Part shown: piece after piece, positions 1 to 4,553 of the stretch
Numbering within the stretch: the first letter of the stretch is position 1
How the letters are laid out: each line of letters starts with the position of its first letter
From: Planctomycetaceae bacterium
GTDB taxonomy: Bacteria > Planctomycetota > Planctomycetia > Pirellulales > Thermoguttaceae
Direction: 5' to 3'
Assembly (NCBI GenBank): GCA_031278315.1
Contig: JAITKS010000140.1
Location: 1 to 5,048 of the forward strand
DNA: 5,048 nucleotides
Program-made: the position numbers and the translations under genes
The notes under the pieces: generated by a model
Databases searched by the model: none
The model's input: only the letters and a program-made list of their open reading frames with translations
What the model was told of the DNA's origin: nothing

Positions 1-171
1 GAGGAGCAGGATCGGTTGATGCAAAATGTTGCGGAATCGATGGACGGAGTACCGCAGGAAATTCAGATTCGTGCTGTTGCCCGATTCTATCAGGCAGAAA
101 AACGTTGCGGACTTGGTATTGCGAAACACTTAGGTCTCGACGAAAAAGTAATTGCTGTGCCTGTCCAATAA
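1..171 (+). CDS. Catalase, C-terminal fragment (5' end outside window)
   Basis: The frame is open from base 1 and gives 56 residues before a TAA stop at 169-171. The sequence (RLMQNVAESMDGVPQEIQ, then AVARFYQAEKRCGLGIAKH and LGLD near the end) matches the C-terminal helical part of haem catalases, which typically reads as Arg-Leu-x-x-Asn-(Ile/Val)-Ala, a Gly-Val-Pro segment, then a Phe-Tyr-x-Ala-(Asp/Glu) helix and Gly-Leu. Catalase breaks hydrogen peroxide down to water and oxygen in the cytoplasm. The haem ligand Tyr and the catalytic His and Asn lie upstream of the window and cannot be checked. The gene ends naturally rather than being truncated at its 3' end. Its base composition is richer in G and C than the region to its right, consistent with a resident gene beside an accessory segment. 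Confidence 0.85.
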   Translation, partial: EEQDRLMQNVAESMDGVPQEIQIRAVARFYQAEKRCGLGIAKHLGLDEKVIAVPVQ

Positions 172-202
172 CTGTGAAAAGGTACCCGATTAGTTTGGCG
201 GC

Positions 203-218
203 GGGTTGGGAACAACCC
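203..218. repeat. Small GC-rich hairpin after the catalase gene
   Basis: GGGTTG at 203-208 and CAACCC at 213-218 form a 6-bp stem with loop GGAA, 31 bases after the catalase stop. No T tract follows directly, so it is a weak terminator candidate by itself. It may instead be an RNA-stabilising or REP-like hairpin. It lies just outside the left arm of the 17-bp inverted repeat. Confidence 0.4.
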
Positions 219-219
219 C

Positions 220-443
220 AGCGGTTTCAAGTTAAGAATTTCAATTTTTGAGGGAAATTTGAAATATTTTTTGTCTCTCTTATATTTTACCTAATATCAA
301 ATATGTCATCTTTGCCAAACAATCATTTTTTACCAAAGTTGCTATTTTAAAGTAAATAATCGTACCAACTACAACGAGCAAGTAATCACTCAAACACCGT
401 AATTTCAGGTTATACTGAGACTTTCGCTTAACTTGAAACCGCT
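220..443. repeat. 224-bp segment bounded by exact 17-bp inverted repeats
   Basis: AGCGGTTTCAAGTTAAG at 220-236 is the exact reverse complement of 427-443. The enclosed 190 bases are AT-rich and I see no gene in them, apart from the terminator-like hairpin at 238-272. Sequence similarity to DUF1016 proteins begins exactly after the right arm, so the element coincides with the point where that gene lost its 5' end. This resembles a MITE-like or other small non-autonomous element. I see no target duplication flanking it. The right arm also pairs locally with AGCGGTT at 450-456. Confidence 0.55.
238..272 (+). terminator. Possible rho-independent terminator for catalase
   Basis: Bases 238-247 and 255-265 pair as a 10-bp, AT-rich stem (one bulged T at 258) around a TTGAGGG loop. 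The stem is followed at once by A and six T residues (267-272). Position and shape suit termination of catalase transcription, but the stem is weak because it has a single G-C pair. Confidence 0.4.
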
Positions 444-841
444 GATGAAAGCGGTTAATGTGCAGTTAATTAATCTTTATTTGGGGGAATCGGCAAGTCC
501 ATCGCCGAAAAACAGGCAGAAAGTTGGGGGAAATCCATTGTGCCAACTTTGTCACGTGAATTGCAGGCGGAATTTCCGGGGACAGGCGGTTTTTCGGAAT
601 GTAATCTATGGTTAATGGCGCAATTTTATACTGAATACCACGCAGTTGAAAATCTCTATCCATTGGTTAGAGAAATTAGCTGGGCAAAATATCTCGTGAT
701 TATGAACAAATGCAAAGAAAAATAGAACTATCACGAATGCGTAACAAAATGGCCGCAAAAAATCGGAATAGCGAACAAAAAGTAATTCAATATCACTATC
801 ACCAATTATTAGAGAACCCCATACGAACTAGATGTTTATAG
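444..841 (+). pseudogene. DUF1016/YhcG-type nuclease remnant, N-terminal domain only
   Basis: Two reading frames joined near 478-485 rebuild the DUF1016 N-terminal region. The first gives KAVNVQLINLY (447-479). A second frame then gives GIGKSIAEKQAESWGKSI, PTLSRELQAEFPG, GGFSECNLWLMAQFY and PLVREISWAKYLVIMNKCK before a TAG at 723-725. In intact relatives the joint reads Leu-Tyr-Trp-Gly-Ile-Gly, so the net change here is two extra bases. The segment from 726 to about 841 keeps an open frame but I cannot align it with confidence, and the C-terminal PDDEXK nuclease domain is absent. The 5' end is lost at the inverted-repeat arm ending at 443. Family members are linked to restriction-type and mobile-element functions; this copy is surely non-functional. 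Confidence 0.8.
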
Positions 842-854
842 TAAGGTAAAAATC

Positions 855-1772
855 ATGTCAGCGATCAGTAAAAAATTATTCTTCGTTGTTGGAGCGACCG
901 GTACGCAAGGCGGCGCAACTGCAAAAGAATTAATAAAAGCAGGACACAACGTGCGTTTTTTAACACGGAATCCATCTTCCGACAATGCTAACAAACTTAT
1001 CGCATTAGGTGCTGAAGCTGTTGTCGGAGAGCTTGGTAACAAATCATTTCTTGACAATGTGTTGAAAGGGGTTATCGGAATTTTTTCAATTCCGCCTCTG
1101 GATGGTTCAATGATAGATCATCAAGAAGAGTATGCCAAAAATCTTGCAGACTCTGCCAAGACTAATGGAGTTCAAAGTTTTATTCATACTTCGGCACCCC
1201 AAACCGAAGAGTACGATGATGAGAACGCACCGGAATCCATGCGGTCTTACAGAAAAAACAAATGGGCGGCGGAAGAAGTCATAAGGGCGGCTGATTTCGA
1301 TTCTTGGACAATATTTCGACCAACATGGATAATGGAAAATTTTTCGGTACCGAAATCAGAATATATGTATCCTGATCTTAAAAATAGAAAAATAGTTACG
1401 GTATTGCAACCCGATTTACCTATTGATCTTATAGCTGCTGTTGACATTGGTCGTTTTGCGGTTACAGCGTTTGAAAATCCGGTAAAATTCCATCAAAAGG
1501 AGATTATTTTAGCAGGCGACAGGTTGACAAATCGACAAATTGTCGAAATTCTCAGTCGGGTCAAAGGCAAAAAGATTGAACTTATTTCGCTTTCTCTGGA
1601 AAAAGCATTAGAAACAGGCTTTTCAAACGATTTAGCGGCAAATCATAATTATCTTAACAAAATCGGATTCAGTGAAACAAATTTAGAACAGATTCATAGT
1701 TATGGCATTTCACTTACTTCGTTTGAGCAATGGGCAGCAGACAACAAAGATGAAATTATAATCTCAATTTAA
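855..1772 (+). CDS. NmrA-like NAD(P)-binding protein (atypical SDR)
   Basis: This 305-aa protein belongs to the NmrA/HSCARG-like branch of atypical short-chain dehydrogenases. The N-terminal Rossmann motif is GATGTQGG (residues 13-20) after a beta strand (KLFFVV). Arg34 and Arg38, in VRFLTRN, end the second strand, where family members contact the NADP phosphate. HTSAP (111-115) lies on the fourth or fifth strand. Lys136 and the Glu pair 140-141, then FRPTWIMENF (154-163), match the NmrA-like core. The classical SDR Tyr-x3-Lys pair is not evident, in line with family members that sense NAD(P) redox state or reduce quinones rather than act as ordinary dehydrogenases. Length is normal. ATG at 855 is preceded by AAGG at 843-846 with an 8-base spacer, which supports the start. 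It appears monocistronic. The substrate is unknown. Confidence 0.88.
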   Translation: MSAISKKLFFVVGATGTQGGATAKELIKAGHNVRFLTRNPSSDNANKLIALGAEAVVGELGNKSFLDNVLKGVIGIFSIPPLDGSMIDHQEEYAKNLADSAKTNGVQSFIHTSAPQTEEYDDENAPESMRSYRKNKWAAEEVIRAADFDSWTIFRPTWIMENFSVPKSEYMYPDLKNRKIVTVLQPDLPIDLIAAVDIGRFAVTAFENPVKFHQKEIILAGDRLTNRQIVEILSRVKGKKIELISLSLEKALETGFSNDLAANHNYLNKIGFSETNLEQIHSYGISLTSFEQWAADNKDEIIISI

Positions 1773-1962
1773 ATAACAGAAAAAAATCTAAAATAATAAA
1801 ATTCAGACGCACAGCACATTCCTCCCTACAGTTTTACAGAGTTGCAAACCGGTGTTTTGCTTATTCGCCCTGCTAAAACTATCGCCGACAGCCGGAATGT
1901 TAGACGCAATTGGTTAATATAAATTGTATAATAAATCATACCAGTATAAAATTATTTGAAGG
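1773..1962. other. Intergenic region with an orphan open frame and a -10-like box
   Basis: No gene can be supported here. Bases 1800-1922 are open on the plus strand and read PPYSFTELQTGVLLIRPAKT near the middle, then IADSRNVRRNWLI and a TAA at 1920-1922. There is no start codon, and this stretch is richer in G and C than the bases on either side, so it could be the end of a lost gene. I do not recognise the family. TATAAT at 1927-1932 matches the -10 consensus perfectly, but no convincing -35 box lies at the right distance. If used, it would give the ferredoxin mRNA a leader of about 175 bases. Confidence 0.3.
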
Positions 1963-2100
1963 TTCTTGAAAAAAATAAAAAGACACTATATAAACAACTT
2001 CTAAAAAACCGATTTTTTATTTACCAAATACTCACATGTCCATATTTTTTTCAAGAAAGAGATTGTGAGGAAACGAAGTTTTTAGAAGTTCTATATATAG
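1963..2100 (+). promoter_or_regulatory. Structured leader: two crossing inverted repeats before the ferredoxin gene
   Basis: TTCTTGAAAAAAATA at 1963-1977 is the exact reverse complement of 2043-2057 (15 of 15). Bases 1986-2007 pair with 2079-2100 at 19 of 22 positions, including the unbroken 12-mer AACTTCTAAAAA. The order is arm A, arm B, A', B', so the two helices cross: they can form only as alternatives or as a pseudoknot. A small stem (AAAAAA 2003-2008 with TTTTTT 2013-2018) competes with arm B. Arm B' ends two bases before the AAGGA ribosome binding site at 2103-2107. Whether this acts in RNA or is the scar of inserted repeats cannot be told from sequence. Confidence 0.4.
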
Positions 2101-2115
2101 TTAAGGAAAAAAAAT

Positions 2116-2394
2116 ATGAATGTGATCTATGTTATTGTTGGAGTGATAATTCTTTTTTGGATATTGGGTGAAATTTATCGGCACTTGCGGGATAGAAATA
2201 AGATTTTACATATTATTGAAAAAAATTGTACTGGATGTAAATGTTGTTTAAAAAAGTGTAAACACAAAGCATTGAATGTAATAAATGATAAAAGTGGAAC
2301 ACACGTTGTGGTGAATACTAATAGATGTACTAGGTGTGGAAATTGTATTAGTGTATGTAAATTCGATGTCTTGGAATTGGTTGGAAAAATATAA
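2116..2394 (+). CDS. Membrane-anchored 2[4Fe-4S] ferredoxin-like protein
   Basis: This 92-aa protein has a hydrophobic N-terminal segment (about residues 3-21, VIYVIVGVIILFWILG) followed by a basic stretch (RHLRDRNK), a single-pass anchor with the iron-sulfur domain probably on the cytoplasmic side. Two full cluster motifs follow: Cys38-x2-Cys41-x2-Cys44-x3-Cys48 and Cys71-x2-Cys74-x2-Cys77-x3-Cys81, enough for two [4Fe-4S] clusters. The Pro that usually follows the fourth Cys is Lys in both motifs (Cys48-Lys, Cys81-Lys), and there is an extra Cys43. It is likely to pass electrons at the membrane; its partner is not in the window. ATG at 2116 follows AAGGA (2103-2107) with an 8-base spacer and places the anchor right after the start. 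A structured leader precedes it, and a broken nucleotidyltransferase gene starts three bases after its stop. Confidence 0.85.
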   Translation: MNVIYVIVGVIILFWILGEIYRHLRDRNKILHIIEKNCTGCKCCLKKCKHKALNVINDKSGTHVVVNTNRCTRCGNCISVCKFDVLELVGKI

Positions 2395-2397
2395 AAT

Positions 2398-2631
2398 ATG
2401 ACTGTAGAAACATTTGAAGACTTGGAAAAGGCAATAAAAAACGAAAAGATTTTCGAAAAATATAAACTCGGCAAGATCGGAATTTTTGGTTCTTTTGCAC
2501 GAGGTGAAACCGCAAACGATTTAGATTTTTATATAGATTTAGAAACTTATGATTAAAAAAAAATAATCGAATTAAAAAATGATCTTGAAAAAATATCCCA
2601 GAAATCCGTAGATATACTCTTTCTACTTTAA
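2398..2631 (+). pseudogene. MNT-type minimal nucleotidyltransferase, broken by in-frame TAA and truncated
   Basis: ATG at 2398 opens a frame of 52 residues ending at TAA 2554-2556. It holds the polymerase-beta-like signature GIFGSFARGE followed by Asp-Leu-Asp (NDLDFYIDLE), the Gly-Ser and Asp-x-Asp metal-binding core of MNT toxin-antitoxin and antibiotic-type nucleotidyltransferases. The same frame continues past the TAA as KKIIELKNDLEKISQKSVDI then LFLL, exactly the expected helix and the Val-Asp-(Ile/Leu) strand, and stops at 2629-2631. TAA therefore probably replaced a sense codon (TTA Leu would fit). The usual C-terminal end of these proteins of about 100 residues is missing, cut where the transposase fragment begins. 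No HEPN partner gene is present. The start lies three bases after the ferredoxin stop, so the two were probably cotranscribed. Non-functional. Confidence 0.8.
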
Positions 2632-2641
2632 AATTCGGTAA

Positions 2642-2876
2642 TTTTTTTTTGCGATACTTTTCTACAAGACCATTGATACCGCCTTCTTTATACCAGACGA
2701 AAATAACGACGAATAGTATCGCAGTCAAGCATAAAAATTAAAGCAAGATCAGAAACTTTATATCCGCGAGCAAACGCAATCACTACACGAATACGATTTA
2801 CAAAACGATGACTGCGATTTTTGTAATACTGCTTTTTAAGTTTCCGAATTTGCTCTTGAGGGATATTGTAACTCAT
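2642..2876 (-). pseudogene. IS630-type transposase, N-terminal fragment with frameshift
   Basis: Reading leftward from ATG at 2874-2876, 62 residues are open to 2688 and include NRIRVVIAFARGYKVSDLA and MLDCDTIRRYF, the helix-turn-helix DNA-binding region at the N-terminus of IS630-family transposases. One base out of frame, near 2695-2700, the conserved continuation WYKEGGINGLVEKYRKK follows (relatives typically read Tyr-x-Glu-Gly-Gly-(Ile/Leu)-x-Gly-Leu). Similarity ends at about 2642. The DDE catalytic domain (some 250 residues) is absent. The 3' cut lies about ten bases from the cut end of the nucleotidyltransferase gene, so a deletion or rearrangement joined the two remnants tail to tail. 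No ribosome binding site is evident before the ATG. Inactive. Confidence 0.8.
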
Positions 2877-2914
2877 AATTAAATTGTTGCTGACGAATTA
2901 AAAACGACTCGCAA

Positions 2915-2943
2915 ATAATAACAATTCATAAAATACACGTCAA
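2915..2943 (-). promoter_or_regulatory. Sigma70-type promoter for the transposase remnant
   Basis: On the minus strand TTGACG (2938-2943) and TATTAT (2915-2920) are separated by exactly 17 bases, each one mismatch from consensus. The -10 box is 38 bases before the transposase ATG. This is the best promoter in the window. It would now transcribe leftward through the broken transposase and antisense to the nucleotidyltransferase remnant. Confidence 0.55.
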
Positions 2944-3010
2944 TACGAATTATGAAGTAAGAAATGGTATATATCAGTGAAATTTCTCAAAGATTTCAAA
3001 TTTATTTTTG

Positions 3011-3214
3011 ACTAACCTTATTTTTCACCTTATTTTTCCGAACTAAACAACCTTAGTAGCCAAGAGATCACAACAAACCAACCTTATTACCTTATTAACA
3101 AAATCATTTTTCAATAATAAGGTAATAAAGTTTTGTGTTTTGGTGATTCGTTGCTACTAAGGTTGTTTAGTTAAGAAAAATAAGGTTGAAAATAAGGTTG
3201 AAAATAAGGTTAGT
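3011..3214. repeat. 204-bp near-palindrome (large inverted repeat)
   Basis: The left arm (3011-3097) and right arm (3115-3214) pair along most of their length around a 17-base loop (3098-3114). Exact blocks are ACTAACCTTA 3011-3020 with 3205-3214, a 20-mer 3041-3060 with 3153-3172, and TTATTACCTTATTA 3084-3097 with 3115-3128. The right arm carries one extra 12-bp unit. The sequence is rich in the word AACCTTATT and has no coding potential. It could be a MITE-like element, a structured RNA or a strong terminator for the 111-aa gene upstream of it. Nothing else is seen in the 411 bases between 2877 and 3287 apart from the promoter and the short motif copy at 3251. Confidence 0.8.
3177..3211. 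repeat. 12-bp tandem repeat, almost three units
   Basis: AAAATAAGGTTG is repeated in tandem at 3177-3188, 3189-3200 and 3201-3211 (last unit one base short). It lies in the right arm of the large palindrome. The left arm has only two equivalent units, so one unit was gained or lost after the arms formed. Confidence 0.75.
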
Positions 3215-3250
3215 TTTAAAAGTCATAAATCAAAAAAGTTGAAAAACAAA

Positions 3251-3272
3251 AATTCCACTGGAATAGTACAAA
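3251..3272. repeat. Copy 1 of ~20-bp punctuation motif
   Basis: Bases 3251-3272 (AATTCCACTG then GAATAGTACAAA) match 3894-3915 at 19 of 22 positions in the same orientation. This copy lies 15 bases past the stop of the 111-aa gene; the other copy lies 60 bases past the stop of the 167-aa gene. An inverted copy stands upstream of the 111-aa gene at 3666-3686. Confidence 0.6.
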
Positions 3273-3287
3273 ATAAAATATTGAATA

Positions 3288-3623
3288 TCATAGATCAAGA
3301 TATTCTTCATTTTCATCTTCTTCAACATTATTTTTCCTTGCGTTATCTAGTGCCATTTCTAAACGTTTGATATATTCAGTATCAAGTGCGTCTTGGGGAT
3401 CGGTATCTTGAACTAAATATTTTAAAACAAGTTCTGCTATATCTTGCCAAAACCAAGACAACTCTTTTTTTGATATACAATTTGTTACAGAACGTATTTC
3501 TTTATCATCACAGTTATTTAAAATATGATATAAACATTGTTCATATAATTGTAATTCAGAATCTGAAATACGTACTTGAAAAAGTTTAATATGAGCAATT
3601 TCTTCATGTAAATAATAATCCAT
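3288..3623 (-). CDS. Hypothetical acidic 111-aa protein, possible second immunity-type gene
   Basis: The frame runs from ATG at 3621-3623 to TGA at 3288-3290 and is intact. The protein is strongly acidic with predicted helical character (HEEIAHIKLFQ, ELQLYEQCLYHIL, KKELSWFWQDIAELVLKYL) and a charged C-terminal tail (VEEDENEEYLDL). It has no signal peptide or membrane segment, so it is probably cytoplasmic. I do not recognise the family. It lies on the same strand as the toxin remnant and the 167-aa gene, 352 bases further on, where extra or orphan immunity genes often collect; that role is inference only. No Shine-Dalgarno sequence precedes the ATG: the leader is A-rich, as it is for the 167-aa gene. 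Copies of a ~20-bp motif flank it in inverted orientation, and a large palindrome follows. Confidence 0.65.
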   Translation of the reverse strand: MDYYLHEEIAHIKLFQVRISDSELQLYEQCLYHILNNCDDKEIRSVTNCISKKELSWFWQDIAELVLKYLVQDTDPQDALDTEYIKRLEMALDNARKNNVEEDENEEYLDL

Positions 3624-3665
3624 GTTATTGTGTTTATTTTATTGGTTAAATAAATTTTTAAAAAT

Positions 3666-3915
3666 TTCGTAATATATCAGCGGAATAATTATTGTTATTG
3701 GGAACGCGGTCGTCTCGACCGCATCTTTAGGTGTTTTTTGACAGGATTTTTAAATAATAAATTAAAAGAATCAAAACTTGAAACCATCACTTAGTTGTTA
3801 GTGATTTGAACTTAGAATCCGTGATAATTTCCGCATACGAACTAACTATTATCCTGTAAATCCTGTAATCCTGTTTATCCTGTCAAAATAAAAAATTCCA
3901 CTGATATATTACAAA
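3666..3915. repeat. Composite inverted-repeat island between the two small genes
   Basis: The 352 bases between the two minus-strand genes hold nested repeats and no gene. The outer arms are 3669-3686 and 3895-3912 (17 of 18 paired). A perfect 7-bp hairpin GCGGTCG/CGACCGC with loop TCT is at 3706-3722. Inner arms TTTTGACAGGAT 3736-3747 and 3877-3888 pair exactly (12 of 12). Between them ATCACT 3786-3791 pairs with AGTGAT 3800-3805. The nested plan suggests a non-autonomous palindromic element. From memory, words such as ATCCTGTAAATCCTGT and AATCCGTG recur as intergenic repeats in several bacterial groups; I could not search for them. Confidence 0.65.
3851..3885. repeat. ATCCTGT tandem repeat, four units
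   Basis: The word ATCCTGT occurs four times in a row with one- to two-base spacers (starts at 3851, 3860, 3868 and 3877). The last unit reads ATCCTGTCA and is the right inner arm of the repeat island, paired with TGACAGGAT at 3739-3747. Confidence 0.7.
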
Positions 3916-3975
3916 TAACCTTATTTTACTTACGCAGCAACTTAACGGATTTAGAACATTTATTGAACCAGATAA

Positions 3976-4479
3976 TTAGTTGTTTTTTGACTCCTCTGTC
4001 CATACTTTTCCATCATCACAAAATGCTGTTACGACAATATTGTCAAGTGTCCAAAGAGTAAGCCCCATATCATAAAAACGATATATTTTTTGAATATGAT
4101 CATCTATTTCTTGGCTGTCCTCATAATCCCAAAATGAATGTTCTATTATATCCATTACATTATCAATTGAGCTGCAAATAATATCATGATTATGATAATA
4201 GAGATATGTTTCAATACAGATATCATCAATTAAAAAATTCTTTGTGTATATTGTAAATGAATGATCGTATTGTAACGTGAGAAATTCATTGATATTTTCA
4301 AATTCATCACATATATTACATAATTTTGGAAAGACTTTTTCTTCTCCGGTCTTCCTATAATATTCATCTTCTTCATAAAGTTCATATTGTTTAACATAAT
4401 TATTTATTGAGGTTCCAAATTGAAATGGACCTACAGATACGCAAGGAACCCATTCCCAAAAAGATTTATCAATATTCAT
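3976..4479 (-). CDS. Probable immunity protein of the adjacent polymorphic toxin
   Basis: This intact 167-aa acidic, aromatic-rich protein runs from ATG at 4477-4479 to TAA at 3976-3978. VGPFQFGTSINNYV (residues 16-29) opens with a Val-Gly-Pro-Phe-x-Phe-Gly motif, and the C-terminal part has IYRFYDMGLTLW followed by a strand-like NIVVTAFCDDG. From memory, this arrangement (Gly-Pro-Phe-x-Phe-Gly near the start, a Phe-Tyr-Asp-x-Gly-Leu-Thr-Leu-Trp strand near the end) recurs in small proteins encoded after toxin modules; I cannot name a Pfam family. No signal peptide, so a cytoplasmic antitoxin role fits. It starts 74 bases after the toxin remnant on the same strand, the usual toxin-immunity order. 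No clear Shine-Dalgarno sequence is present. The gene stays open although the toxin is broken, as expected if it still protects against related toxins. Confidence 0.65.
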   Translation of the reverse strand: MNIDKSFWEWVPCVSVGPFQFGTSINNYVKQYELYEEDEYYRKTGEEKVFPKLCNICDEFENINEFLTLQYDHSFTIYTKNFLIDDICIETYLYYHNHDIICSSIDNVMDIIEHSFWDYEDSQEIDDHIQKIYRFYDMGLTLWTLDNIVVTAFCDDGKVWTEESKNN

Positions 4480-4553
4480 AATATTTTGCTACTCTATTTA
4501 ATAAAATATAGCTTTCAAACTAATACACATTCACGGAATTCTTAAAAAGTCTT

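Noticed and set aside
836..1447. Minus-strand open frames within the NmrA-like gene (836-1057 and 1247-1447)
   Set aside because: They are antisense shadows of a well-supported gene, with no ribosome binding site and no recognisable protein features.
1860..1910. GTTAGAC near 1900 as an integron attC end
   Set aside because: The complementary GTCTAAC box expected upstream is absent, there is no attC-like folded core, and no integrase is in the window.
1956..2171. 71-codon open frame starting at TTG before the ferredoxin gene
   Set aside because: It has a rare start, no ribosome binding site, an unlikely composition, and overlaps the start of the well-supported ferredoxin gene in another frame. 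It runs through the inverted-repeat leader.
2348..2728. 126-codon minus-strand open frame
   Set aside because: Only its first part (the WYKEGGINGLVEK region) is real, as the shifted continuation of the transposase. The remainder is antisense to the nucleotidyltransferase and ferredoxin genes.
3177..3211. Tandem units as a CRISPR array
   Set aside because: The units are 12 bp and directly adjacent with no spacers, and no cas genes are nearby.
3386..3589. Plus-strand 67-codon open frame
   Set aside because: It lies wholly antisense within the 111-aa gene and has no ribosome binding site or family likeness.
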